DNA from: Sorghum bicolor
Taxonomy: Eukaryota; Streptophyta; Magnoliopsida; Poales; Poaceae
Length of the DNA: 64,000 nt
NCBI RefSeq assembly: GCF_000003195.3
Contig: NC_012878.2
Coordinates: 16,584,946-16,648,945, forward strand
Direction of reading: 5' to 3'
Within the stretch, counting starts at the first letter, position 1; the number at the start of each line of letters is the position of its first letter. The translations under genes were made by a program, and so were the position numbers. Below the pieces are notes generated by a model. The model worked only from the letters and a program-made list of their open reading frames with translations, was not told the origin of the DNA and ran no database searches. Of this stretch, positions 23,038 through 35,358 are shown piece after piece.

Positions 23038-25707
23038 ATGAATAGAAGACATCTTCAAGAAAATTTTGTTGACGACCCAGAAGCGTTAATCAGAAAAACC
23101 AGAGCCAAGCTCAGATCGTCAACACTTCAGCGTAAAGCTTCATCCAAACCAGAAGACCGTCGAAGTTTCATCCGGAACTTGTCGACGGAGTTCGAAGCCA
23201 TGGCGAACAAGTCGATCCGCGAGTTCTCAGCTCCCACTACGGACAACGTCCGCACTGGACCTGCTGTAGAGATCGACCGCAACTTTGAGCTCAAGCCTGG
23301 GCTCATCAACATGGTACAAGCCAACCAGTTCTGTGGGAAGGCACACGAAGATGCTAGTGCTCATCTCTAACACTTCCTGGAGATTTGCAGCACATTCACT
23401 ATATCAGAAGTCCCCAGAGACGCCATACTACTTCACCTCTTCCCATTCTCACTGTTAAGGAGAGCGAAGCAGTGGTTCTACGCAACAAAGGAGAAGAATA
23501 CTACGTGGGCACTCTGCTCTACGAACTTTCTGGCCAAGTTCTTTCCCATGGGCAAGACCAATGCTCTCCGTGGGAAGATTATAAGTTTTCAGCAACAACA
23601 TGATGAATCCGTTCTAGGGGCATGGGAGCGCTTCCAAGACTACATTCTAGAATGTCCCCATCATGGAATGGAGAGCTGGCTGCTGATGTAGACGTTCTAT
23701 CATGGGCTTGGTAATAGCGCCCGTGAGACCATGGATGCTGCAGCTGGAGGAGCATTCCTATCACTCACCATACCACAAGCCATAGCTCTTGTGGAAAAGA
23801 TGGTGTCCAACCAAGGTTGGAATGAAGAGAGGACCTAGACACGCAAGAAAGGTGGAGGTATGCACCAGCTCAAGGAGGTAGACATGCTGTCTGCAAAGCT
23901 GGACCTGCTCATGAAGAAGCTCGATGACAAAGCTCAAGACAAGAAAGAAGTCATGCACATCTACGACTCTCACATGACTTGTGTAGAGTGTGGAGATACT
24001 GGACACGCAGGCAATCACTACCCTGAGTTGCTTGAGGACATGAACTACATCATCATCAACAACAACAACTACTACAACCGTCCTCAACAAAATCAAGGTT
24101 GGAATCAACAGGGGCCTAACTACTCAGGTAACTACTTAGGTAATTATCAAGGTAACAGTTCTTACAATAATAATAATAATTATCCACCTTTGAGAGAGTT
24201 AGTGTCTAATCAAGGAAAGCTAATGGATAACCTGTCTAAGAAATTGGCATCAAATGATAAAATGCTAGAAAATATAAATAATAGAATGGATAATTTTTCT
24301 ACTGCCATCAAGAACCAGATTAGCTTTAATAAAATGATTGAATCTCAGTTGAATCAAATAGCTGCTGCTGTTCCTGCTACTAACCTCGGTATACCATCAC
24401 AACCGAAAGGATTAGAATCTACAAATCTTATAGACATGTTTGATGCAGGTAACTACTGGAGTAACCCTATTGTGGAAGTACATAGTGACCTTCTGCCAGT
24501 CAAGAGAGGTGATCTAGGATGCCCTGTCATCCCAATCTCCATCAGCATGGTGGACTTCCCAGAGGCACTCTGCAACTTTGGCTCCAGCGTCAACATTATG
24601 CCCAGGGTACTCTATGAAAAATTCTTTACACATCCTTTATTAGAAACAACCATGTGTTTGCAGCTTGCAGATCGGACACTAAGCTTTCCAAAAGGAATAC
24701 TGAAGAACATCTGTGTCTAAGTTGGTACCTTGTACGCCCTAGCAGACTTCATGGTGATGGAGACCGGTACTGATGAGAGGGCACCCGTCATCCTGGGGAG
24801 GCCATTCCTGAACACCTCGGGAGCTGTCATCTACGCTAGTGCTGCCAAGATCAGTTTCTACATCAAGGGGAGGAAGGAGACGTTTTCCTTCAAGAACAAG
24901 ACTGCACAAATCCCAGAACAACCCCAATATGAACCAAGGAAAAGGACCAACAGGAGGAATAAGAGCAAGAAGCAAGTGTGGACCGAGTCAGCCAAAATGG
25001 TCACTGCAGTTCACAGAGGCCAAGATCGTCAACTCAAGCTACCCATTCTGATAAAAAAGGACAACCCAGGTGTGCCAAGCATCCAGTGCTAAATCAATGG
25101 ATACTATTTCTAGAAGACACTCTGCGACACCGGATCAGGCGTCAACATAATGGGCACATTCACCTATCAGCTTCTGTTCAGAACCATGCCCCTAAAACCG
25201 ACATACATTCAGCTCCAGATGGCAGATCAGGCATTCTGAAAGGTTGAAGGTATAGTAACTGATGTCCCTGTTAAAATAGACAACCATTTTGTCTATATAG
25301 ATTTTTAGGTCATTGACATGGGAGAAGACGAGTACGATCCACCCATCATCCTCGGAAGACCGTTCCTCAGCACCGTCAATGTGATCATCTACATTGGAAC
25401 TGGAGAAGTCCACATGCACTTCCCCTCTGAGAAGGTACGCCACTACTTTAATGACCCTAACTATATAGTTGAAGATTCTAAGCAGGTCAGGACAACAAGA
25501 AGGCGATGCAACCACAATCAGTGGAGGCAAAACATCAAGGACGGATGAGCAGACTACGAAGGAGAGGTAGTAAGGTCTGAGGACATATAGCTTGAACAAG
25601 AGACCGTAGCACCAAGTCAGGTGTGGAGAGAAAAGATAGTTCTACACGAAGAGGAGGCGCCGCCGGGAGCACCGTCTACGCCATCCAGCGAATCCCAGGA
25701 CGACTGA
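23038..25707 (+). pseudogene. Gag-protease polyprotein of element 3, decayed
   Basis: Starts ATGAATAGAAGACATC as in elements 1 and 2 and ends at TGA 25705-25707. All open pieces (23038, 23860, 24730, 25318) are in one frame, so decay is by at least nine in-frame stops and not by frameshift. The Gag core, coiled region and both protease cores (NFGSS and DTGSG, each followed by ILGRPFL) can be followed. The first protease has Asn in place of the catalytic Asp, and the last Cys of the zinc knuckle is Tyr (GNHYPE). Both changes would be disabling. Confidence 0.88.
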
Positions 25708-26321
25708 GAACACAAGGAGTCTCGTTCGGAGGACTTAAAAACACCGAACACCGTGCCAAGAGGTAAACTTGGTAGTTATCACTTTCCCTTCTGTTATTTA
25801 CTTTTTCTTAAAAAGCTTGTTTAGTTAATTAGGTTCATACTATCTTAAAAAGAAAATAAAAATGTTAAAAACAGTAAGCCCCATGTGAGTATGCTCGTGG
25901 CATAAAACCCATAAGTACATTCACTATGGTGGCACAAAAAAAATAAATATTTTTCCCTACTCCATAAAATGAAAATATAAAAATAGAGAGTAACACTTAT
26001 TGAGGAAGCTCAACATGATAAAGGCTAGGTATTTATGCTAACACTTAACCAGTTCCACAAAGCTTTGTTGTCTATTTGAGCTCCACAGAATTCAAAGAAG
26101 ACTAGCAAACGGAGGACATCCTAATTGCTCTCAGGGTGCTACCGACATTCAAATATACCTCTGCTACCTGCTAGCTACATCAGAAGAAATTACGTCTAGA
26201 TCTAGCTTGGTGGAGAGCACCCCAATTTATCCCGCTAAGTATTTCTATCTATATTTATACTTAAACTATATTAAAATAAAAAGATACATAATCATGAAAA
26301 CCCAAATAAATATTTTGTGCT
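25708..26321 (+). mobile_element. Element 3 3' internal noncoding region, partial
   Basis: Matches, in reverse, the element 1 region just below 5980 (GAGGACTTAAAAACACCGAACRCC and following). No gene. Ends at the element 5 insertion. Confidence 0.8.
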
Positions 26322-27349
26322 TGTTGGTGTTTTGCCCTTGGGGGGTCACACCAACGAGTAAATTTGTATGCGTGTTCCCTCTCCCAGATGGTGATGCAAG
26401 AAAGACACAGAGATTTATCCTGGTTCGGGCAAGAGAAGGCCCTACGTCCAGCGGGGGGATGTTTTCTATTGTCTTGCACCTAAGTGCTTGTACAGGGGTG
26501 AATACAAGTGGATGTCACGGTGGATTCTAAGTCCTAGATGGAAGCGATGTATGGGGTGATGTATGGTTGTTGTTCTACATGAAGTGTTCTTTCTATTCCT
26601 TCCTCAGCCTCGCCTTTTATAGTTCCAAGGGGAGACCTAGGTTACATGTCGTAGGCAATAAAATAAGGTTCGATAGGAGCGTGGTGCGCTGACCTACTCG
26701 AGGCCTCCGTACCGACGTGGCCTCGAGCCGTCTTGTTACTCAGTACTTTGGTGATGATTGTGCACGCTTCTGAATTCGGCTCCTGTGCGTCGCCTTGGAT
26801 TGGCTTAACCGTGGGCACGCCTGTACGTCGCGGCAGCAGTCGTGTCCAGAGTGGTTGAGGTGCTGTCTTTCTCCGCCTGACTCTTCTCTGGGAAGGAACG
26901 TATTCGCTCGAGGGTCCGGCACTGCGCAAGGCTTTGTTGATCGGTGCGCTGACTTTGGGTGCCTCGAGGGGGGTCGTGATGTGACATCCCGACTGTCTCA
27001 CTGTGCTCGGCCATACTCTTGTTCATCTGGGGGACAAAGCTATGAAAAGTGGGATTGGATGGGTGCTTGCTCCCTATCACGTTTCCCGTGACTGTCGGGT
27101 TAGGTGAGAACATGGCAGGCGCATTAAATGCTCTGGCTCCCGTACCCGCGACAGGCGGTGGACGACATCCTTGCGCTCGAGGCCTATTGATTCGCATGAC
27201 CCCTTTTCCGTGTTCGAGGCTATGGTCGACATCATGCCTTGGCGATTACGCGTGTTAAGCGGGGGCGTCAAGTCAGGGGCCTTGACTTTGTGGTAGGGTC
27301 GTCTCATTATGGGCGTTGGTTGGGGTACCCCTTATTGACACCCTCGACA
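26322..27349 (-). repeat. Element 5 3' LTR
   Basis: TGTTGGTG...CCCTCGACA, 1,028 bp, GC-richer than its neighbours. It holds five CTCGAG words. Confidence 0.82.
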
Positions 27350-27361
27350 GTAGCCCCCGAG
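27350..27361 (-). other. Polypurine tract of element 5
   Basis: Minus strand CTCGGGGGCTAC directly before TGTCGAGG, the form usual in grass Tat elements. Confidence 0.8.
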
Positions 27362-28317
27362 TCTCTACTCGAGCGCTTGCGCTCGGGTGGAGGCTCTTTC
27401 GTCGGTCGAGTTTCCATGGGGTCGCACGAGTGACCCCCGCGGGGCTCCCCCGAGCCCTTGGAGGAGTCTTTGACTCCTTCGAGGGTTATGTTGCTTTTTC
27501 TAATGGAATTTCTCTCGATCTCCCCTTTCTCCGAAAGTCATACGTCATGGAAGAGGGGCTTTGAGCCTCAACCAGTCGGTTTCGCATTTTCGAGGTTGGA
27601 GTCGTGACGTACTCCCGGTGGAGCGAGCGTCACCTACCCAGGTTGAGTCCCTATCGGGTAATCCAAGTGAGAACTCGTGCCCCGTTCGAGGGGGTCAGCT
27701 GTAGCCCAGAGGCGTTCTCATAAAAGCAGGGTCAGTGTGGTCGGGGTTACTGGTCTCGTTCGATAGAGTCCAGCGGCTCGCTGCCTCCCTCCGTGGGGAT
27801 TCCTCTCGACCCTCTTGCCCCTGCCTTGGACATCTCCAGCGAGTTTTCGAGGCAGGCCTCGTTTTCGACCTCTCGCCGGGCATCGCTTACTCTGGTACTC
27901 GAGGGCGACCATTGAACCCATCCAGCGGGTCGGTCTGCGATCCCTCAAGATTTCTATCGCGACACGCACATACCTTATCTTACAGGAGAAGGAAGGGCTA
28001 CGGCGGTTCGCTTTCTTGCCCGTTGGGCGCACCTTTTTAGGCGGGAGCCGTTGCAACACTGTGCCGTTTGCGGAATTCGTAGCGTCATGTCAGTGAGAGC
28101 AACAGGACCGTTAGTCGGCGCATTTACTAGGGAGGTTACCGTATTTGCCGGATCTGCCCGTTGGAGGTTGGACATCTATAAATATCGTCGGGTCTCTCGG
28201 CTGTTACTCCTTCCACCTTCTGCCATCGTTCTTGCCCTTGCTCTCCTTGCCATCTCCACGCGCGCGCGCGCACCCTCGAGCACATAGCAGCGGAGCCGCC
28301 TTTCTTCATCCGTCAAG
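27362..28317 (+). promoter_or_regulatory. Upstream region and TATA box of the antisense gene
   Basis: About 950 bp without a gene. TATAAATA at 28177-28184 stands ~135 bp before the ATG at 28318. A (CG)n run lies at ~28260-28271 in the presumed 5' leader. The region serves as 3' flank for pol on the other strand. Promoter activity is inferred from the layout. Confidence 0.6.
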
Positions 28318-28863
28318 ATGCCGGTGAGGCTCGTCGCTGCCGATGACTGGTGCCCGTCGTCGATGACGCAGTGCCTGCTGCTAGACCTCGAGAAAGAGGG
28401 GCTCCTGCGCCCCCGCGTTTCCTCGTTGCGGCCGGAGTGGATCACGCCGGCGGCGGACCACAGGGAGCCGAGACCGCCCAAGGGGTACGTGGTCTCCTTC
28501 GCCAAGTTCCATCGTCACGGCCTCAGTTCTCCTTCAAGCCGCTTCATGCGGGCGCTCTGCCACCATTATGGTGTGGAGCTCTAGCATTTCTCACCAAACG
28601 GTATTACCGCCGTGGCGATTTTAGCCGCGGTGCGCGAAGGCTACCTGGGGATGATGCCGCACTGGGACCTGTGGCTTCATCTGTACCGGGGCGAGCTCTT
28701 CCATGCCCCTGGTGGAGCCACAGGGGTGAGGAAATCGGTGCGGGCCGGCTGCCTTAACCTGGTGCAGAAGACTAGGAAGGCGGAGGAGCCTCGAGAGTAC
28801 ATCCCGGTGGGGCTGACGTCGAACCACGCCCAATGGGTCTCCCAATGGTTCTATCTTCTAAAC
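28318..28863 (+). pseudogene. Transposase_28-like antisense gene of element 5, first part
   Basis: Plus-strand frame from ATG 28318 (MPVRLVAADDW) with one in-frame TAG at 28582-28584. The text PRPPKGYVVSFAKFHRHG, FMRALCHHYGVEL and HWDLWLHLYRGELF is typical of the Pfam family 'putative gypsy type transposon' (Transposase_28, PF04195), found in extra genes of grass Tat elements; function unknown. It is cut at 28863 by element 4 and resumes at 44695 in the same phase. Confidence 0.8.
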
Positions 28864-30058
28864 TGTTGATATTTGGGAACGCAATAAGGAATTGATCCAC
28901 AAGCGCACGGATATCATTAAGCACTTCACCCGGGATGTTATCCAAAGTATTGTATTTATATTTTTACCACTAGGAGAAAGAGTGCATCTGACTAACCCGG
29001 TCTATTACTACTAACCTTTAGGCTACAAAGAATGTTTCTCGATGTGAGCGATGTATAGAGAAGACTACAATCGTAATGTCTTTCTAACCTTGGTAAGGAT
29101 AATCTACTATTCTATTGGGGAGGCTCACGGAATCTGGACACCACAAAGGATGTTCAACCCACACCTATAAACCCTATCGATCCTACTAACGGGATATGGG
29201 CTGCAAAGGTAACTCAGAAATGTCACGTTCCTCGCTACTACCACGGTCCAACTAGTCAGGGGATATCTATGAGTATTCTAGCCCAAACACCATGTTTACA
29301 CTAGAGATGATTACTCTAAACTCTACGCGAAGAGATTAAAGTAAACTCATAAACCAAAGAACAATAAAACAAGATCTTACTAGTATTTAGAAGTTGAAAT
29401 TCTGAAGAATCCTAGGAGCAAGCTTTGGGTTAGGAGAACTTGATCCCGCAGGTACAACCTTGGAGTAGACACCGACAGGCCGAGCTTCCTCCGATCTACA
29501 CCTCCACTCTATCTCTCTCAATCTAGTAGAACTAGTCTACTCTCACATTAGATGCTAAGCCCTAAGTCTATTTAGAGGAAAGGTTATCCTTCGAGGGCAC
29601 CTCTCAACTCTATGATGAACTTGTTCTCCTCCAGGGGCCAGGGGGTCTGCTTATATAGTCCCCTCAGGTGAACGTGGACCGTCGGATCAAACCGACATTG
29701 ATTGAACGGTTATCCTTGATCCTTTAGGTCGGTGGAGCATGATCCACGAAGTTGGACGTGATTGGGCACAACACCTGGGCGGGCGCCCTGCCCCCAGGCC
29801 CGATTGCCTTCCCGTTCGTTCCCGTGGCTTCTGGAGTCATCTAGATGGTAGAAAATTGCGCGGCGCATTAATATCTCTATGTAATTCCGACATGTGGGCC
29901 TTTATTCCCTATTTCCTGATAACCCCATGCAGAAACAGATAAACAACAAAACTTGTGGAATTCTGTTAGATCAAACCCTAATTCTAGGTGTTGTTTGTAT
30001 ATTGGTCCTTTCCCTTGTTTATTTGATAATTAAAATTGCTACTTAAGAACCATCAACA
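28864..30058 (-). repeat. Element 4 3' LTR (family B)
   Basis: TGTTGATATTTGGG...CATCAACA, 1,195 bp. Compared with its partner it has lost ~20 bp between two GGGCGGGCGCC copies, leaving a single GC dyad. Confidence 0.9.
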
Positions 30059-31328
30059 AACACCCCCATACTTAGGCTTTTACTCATCCTCGAGAAAAGG
30101 ATGGTTAAGAAAAATATCTAGGGTTAAAACATTGTAAAGCATTTTCTGCATACCTGCAGGGTGTTGTAAAAATTCACTGTGTACCGTAGTCAGGGAAATA
30201 TATGGTCTTTTCTTCTTAATCTTGCCACTTGGAGTTTTTGTATATTTTTGAAAAGAAATTTAGTATACTTTTATCCTCATAGGTTCTCTCAGATCACTCA
30301 TTTATCTTTTATGTATCTCACTAAGGCTGTTTTAATTTGCAGAAATTCTCAACCATACTTACCTTGTATTTATTGCCCGATCAAAATAGGATCTGAGGAG
30401 AGGAATGTCATACTCTTAGATCAAAGACTTTGGAAATTAAAAACTTGTCAACTCTTACTCGCATATTGCTTATTAGAGGGACCATGGGCTATCATTTTCT
30501 TTCTTTTCTCTCTTTTTAAAGTGGATACCGAGGTACCCCTAATTCTACTGCCGGACACTTGTCCATTTTTCTGCGAGGTTGTCGAGCACTTGCTCCTTTT
30601 TATTTCCTCGAATTATTCATATTTTTACGTGGCCCATGCCTCTAACGCAATAATACTTTGGAAGAGTGAATCTTTCTGAAATAATGTCTTGATCTTAGGA
30701 GCATGATAAATCTCTCAACAAGGGTCTAACTCATTTTGAACAAACTCAATACAGAGCAGATAGCTTTTATAATTATCAATATTTTCAGGTTTAGTAGGCA
30801 TATAAAACGCTGAGGATGGTAGCTAGAATTTTTGAATAAATTCTCCAAGCAACAATGATATCAAGAATAAGGTACTCATACTCTACCATCTCACATTCCA
30901 CAATGACTTAAGTAACACAGGGTTTTAAAATGATTTTTCAATAATTGCAAGTTTTCAGGAAATATCACAGAGTGAGATTAATCATGATTAGAAACATTTT
31001 AATCTTTTTAATTTATCATGTCGGAGACAATATTCTGCATAATCCAAGATATATGTGTATGTGTAAAGTGTGCAGAGTATGTACCTGAATCGTGGAGTGG
31101 TGTAGTCGAAGTGCGTTTGGCATGTCGAGGGATCTCCCCCATACTTGTTTTCTGCTTTCTTGCATAAAAATAAAGTAGAGACACACAGGACATAATAATA
31201 ATAATCTTTATTAACCTTGAGGCATTTATTACAAATGACTAGTAATGAACTGAAGCTAATAGTAAATCTAAACCGAATTTAAAGATAAATAACTAAGATG
31301 CATTGCCTCAAGATCTAATCTAGATAAC
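30059..31328 (-). mobile_element. Element 4 3' internal region with polypurine tract
   Basis: Starts (minus-strand sense, right next to the LTR) with a purine run, seen on the plus strand as AACACCCCCATACTTAGG at 30059-30076. The rest is AT-rich with no recognisable gene. A 166-codon plus-strand frame at 30179-30679 shows no domain and runs against element sense. Confidence 0.7.
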
Positions 31329-31585
31329 TTAGCGGCGCTCTAACTCCCTAATCTTCTTATTGGCACTAGCAAGATCATGACTAAGACCTAGTATAATGGT
31401 GTTCTGGTTAGAGAGCTGCCTAGTGATAGAGTTAACCGAGGACTGGAGTTCTATGATGATCCTGTCTAGCCTACGAACGTCCTCATCAATATCTACTATA
31501 GTCTTGCGACACTTAGGAGGTGTCTCGAGAGCATTGAGAGCGTGTTTTGGGGCTGCCTTTGGAGGGATGAAACGGAATTTGGCTG
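31329..31585 (-). pseudogene. C-terminal part of the element 4 extra gene
   Basis: Minus-strand codons continuing in phase from 39812 once one GGCTG flank is discounted. About 84 residues. The second half is a strong coiled-coil candidate: VDIDEDVRRLDRIIIELQSS and on to KKIRELERR before the stop. There is no membrane segment, so nothing supports an envelope-like protein. Confidence 0.7.
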
Positions 31586-33241
31586 TGTTGGGTATTCTTA
31601 ACATCATTACCAAAAGTAGACTAAGTTCTCTAAATCTAGTAACGGTGCCAAAAATGCCAAACCTATCCCTCACACCACTTAAGCCAAGTTGTCATCCCCA
31701 GCATGATATAAGAGACGCGGTATTGAAATATGCAATTGCTCTTCTAAATAAATAATGAATGGGATCTGCAAGCGCACAGATTAATACCGATGCAGCATTT
31801 TAACCGGGAAGTATTCCAGGTATCGTTATTTATATTTTTACCACTGGGAAGGGATTAGCAATCATCAATATTGATTACAGAATAGAATATGAGATTGAGC
31901 ATCTATCATTGCATGTATAATTGAGAACATTATATCTAACTCATCATACAGGGATAAGTGTCACATAAAAGATATATGAAATAATGAATAGTGAGAAGGA
32001 TAATTAATCTCATCTAGCCACATAATAAATATGATAAGCACCTCAATTAAATACTCTAGAAAGTCATTAGCATGGTATTAGAACGAACTACAAGAATATT
32101 CCCTAAGTTATTCTTAACTATATAGTCTAGCATTATCATAATTAGTGCAAGCATACTTAGCAATCATTGTGAGACAAGACTACGCCCATGCATAGTGATA
32201 TTAGCAAGGAATATGAGAAACATAGCAATCACTCCCCTGTAATAATGTTGCTCTGCCAGCCCAATACACGAGAGGGGGACTATATAAGAATCAATGAAGC
32301 TGTCACTATCACGAACTACCCCACGATCTGGCATATTGGGTACAATCGCAGATAAATACGGTATAAGCACCACGCCTACACAATATCTATCATTTACCCA
32401 TGGATCCGATGGATAAACGCTATACGATCCTAAGCATGTATATAGATCCAATCTAACTAAGCCAAGTACATAACTATGATAAACTAAGAACAATATAATC
32501 TTGAATATAAGCAAGTAGAGCAAAGTCTTAAGCAATATATTGAAGTAGAACAAAGTCATATTCATAATATTGAAGAACAAAGATAATTAGAAAGCAATTA
32601 GAAGCACAATTAGAGAATTACCAAGAATCCTCCTGACAGATCCGGAAACCAATCGAAGATTGACTCCTTCTAGTTCTAATCCTATGTAGCTATGCTAATC
32701 TAGATATCTAATTGATGTGGTGGCTCTAATCTTGATCAGAGGCTTCTTCTCCCTTGATGGAACAATGAATTAGGGTTGAGAGGCTCTCTCCTCCAGGGGC
32801 CAGGGGGTCTGGTTTTATAGTCCCTCCAAGTGAATATGGGCCATTGGATCAAACCGACATAGATTGTATGGTTTAGATTCATCCTTTAGGTCGGTGGAGA
32901 TCTCCCGCAAAGCAGAGTCCTGATTGGACTTGGGGGCAGGGCGGGCGCCCAGTAGGATAGGGCGGGCGCCCTGTCTCTGGCCCCGTTTCGCCTCCGCTTC
33001 GGTCTCGTGGCTTCTGGAGTCTTCTAGATGTAAGATAATTGCGCAGCACGTTAATATCTTTACATAATCCCGACATGTGGGCCTTTCTTCCATATTTCCT
33101 GATAACCCCCTGCAGAAATAGACAAATACCAAAACTCGTGGAATTCTGTCAGATAAAACCCTAAGTCTGGATGTTGATTTCATTTGGATCCTTTTCTTTA
33201 TTTATTTGATAATTAAATTTGATACTTAAGGACCGTCAACA
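31586..33241 (-). repeat. Element 2 3' LTR
   Basis: TGTTGGGT...CGTCAACA, 1,656 bp, with the 138-codon open frame at 32164-32580 and the two GC dyads near 32940-32975. Confidence 0.95.
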
Positions 33242-35358
33242 AATTCCCCCAAGCTTACCTCTTGCTCGTCCCTGAGCAAGGATAGACTCAGCTATGGATC
33301 ATAAGTAGTTGCAATATCTTAAATATTGACGGTACACATGCTTTTTAAATAAGATCTCGTCTCTGAGTTAGAGTAAACTGTCAAGACGTAAAACTTACTT
33401 ACTTTACCTTCACCATGGGACTTGTAACCGTCACTTCTGTCTTGAGTAGTTAAAAGATAGAACAGTCTAGCCAAGTGCCATGTCTCTTATTCTTGATCAG
33501 CTATAGCTCTAGAGTTTTTGCAGATTTTCAAATAAAACTCAAAGATTCCTTGTATGATTCTCTCAGATCTCTCTTTTGTGGTATTTCTGCATCCTTACCA
33601 AGGCAGTGATGGTATATGCCTTCTCTCAATATATGTAGTATTTGTGGTATGAGGCATAGTGACATTGTCTTCTCTCTCACCCTACTCTAATAAGGCTTTA
33701 ATATCTGGAGCTCATAGGTGGGAGATAAAGTATACATACTTACAAGACATTTATTGCATAGTCAAACCATGGATCCAAAGAAACATATCAATAAGCCAAA
33801 TCAAGATGTGCATGTGTGGCGAATGAATGGTGTATGGTGATAACGGTGATAACAATGGTGGAAACAATGGTGGTGGAAGTCTAATTCTACTTTGCTCTTT
33901 GAGGGGATACATACCTTCCTTGCTTTTGAAACTTTATGAGGAGAATGAGATGCTCATCTTTTTCTTTTCTTTCGAGGTTCCGAGCACTAGCTCCTTTTTA
34001 TTTCCTCGTATCTTTTTCTTTTTCTCTCTTTTTTTTAAAGCATTCATCTCTTGAGATAATATAGCAAGTGGTAGTAACAAGATAACTTGAGCATTTATTT
34101 CACAAGGGGAAAACAGAAATATTTTTGGTTATTCTCTCCCGGATTAGGAGTAGAATATTTTTGGTTGGTTCTGGAGATGGAATGGGTGGATATATGTGGA
34201 TGGTACTTCCGGAGTAGAAGTAGCATATATGAGTGAACGTGCAAGTGAAATCTTGATTTAACCACATGACAAGTTCCTAAGGGTCTACACAGCTTAACCA
34301 CACTCAATGCTCATAAGCAGTAAATAATAAATGTGTGGATCAAAGTCTAGCAAGCATGTATATATGGCTGTGGTAGGAATTTAAACTCTCATCATATAGG
34401 AATTTATCATGCAACATTTTAAAGATTTTCAAAGATAAAATTCTCCAGAATTCTAGCATCTCTAGGAACAGATAAACAACAGCTCAACCTTCCCATATCG
34501 TATCCGTTAACAACTTAGACTTCAGATCAAGTTTTCATCCCACAAGTTTAGGTCTAGGGCAAGCTTTAAATTATAACAGTTATATCTAAACTTGAGAGAG
34601 AACTTAAAATTTGCAAATTAGGCAGAGCAACTATTTATCATATCCATGCTTAAGTTTTATTTAGATACAGATTAGCATAGCCACTTTATTTATTAAACAC
34701 ACTAAGCAAAAGATATATAAGCATAAAATCTTTATTTGGTTTTCCATAGTTTATGTGTATTTATATTCTAAAATAATATAAGTATAAAGATAGATAGAAA
34801 TACTTATCGAGATAAATGGGGGTGCTCTCCCCCAAGCTGAATTTTGACGTAATTTCTCTTGATGTAGCTAGCAGATGACAGAGGTGTATTTGAAAGTCAG
34901 CAGCATTCTGACAGCGATTAGAATGTCCTCCGTCTGCTAGTCTTCTTGATTCTTAAATTCTGTGGAGCTCAAATAGACAACATAGCTTGTGGAACTGATT
35001 AAGTGTTAGCATAAATATCTAGCCTTTATCATGTTGAGACTCCTTAATATTTATTACTCCCTATTTTTATATTTTTATTTTATATTTTTATTTTATAAAG
35101 CAGAAAAATATTTATTTTATTTTTATGCCACCACAGTGAGTGTACTTATGGGTTTTATGCCACTTGTATACTCACATGGGGCTTACTGTTTTTCGCAATT
35201 TTATTTTCTTTTATTTTTAAGATAGTACGAACATGATTAACTAAGTAAACTAGTTGAAATAATTGAAAGGGAAAGGTTAACTACCAAGTTTACCTCTTGG
35301 CAAGGCGTTCGGTTTTTTTTAAGTCCTCCGAACGGGACTCTCTATTTTCTTAATTGTC
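33242..35358 (-). mobile_element. Element 2 3' internal region without genes
   Basis: Polypurine tract at 33242-33254 (plus strand AATTCCCCCAAGC), then 2.1 kb of AT-rich DNA closely matching 3896-5980 of element 1. No recognisable gene. Confidence 0.8.

Larger units (their letters stand above)
21282..26321 (+). mobile_element. Element 3: older family A copy, cut by element 5
   Basis: Plus-strand copy of the same family as elements 1 and 2, with one LTR (21282-22873), the tRNA-Asp site, a gag-protease frame with many stops, and part of the 3' noncoding region. It breaks at 26321 where the LTR of element 5 begins. The last bases before the break align with the element 1 internal region around 5360-5370. 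Its second LTR is not in the window. Again there is no pol gene. Confidence 0.88.

Noticed and set aside
26642..28175. Several 60-130-codon frames in the element 5 LTR and upstream region
   Set aside because: GC-rich DNA gives chance frames on both strands; none has a domain.
30179..30679. 166-codon plus-strand frame
   Set aside because: Runs against element 4, has no domain and lies in AT-rich noncoding sequence.
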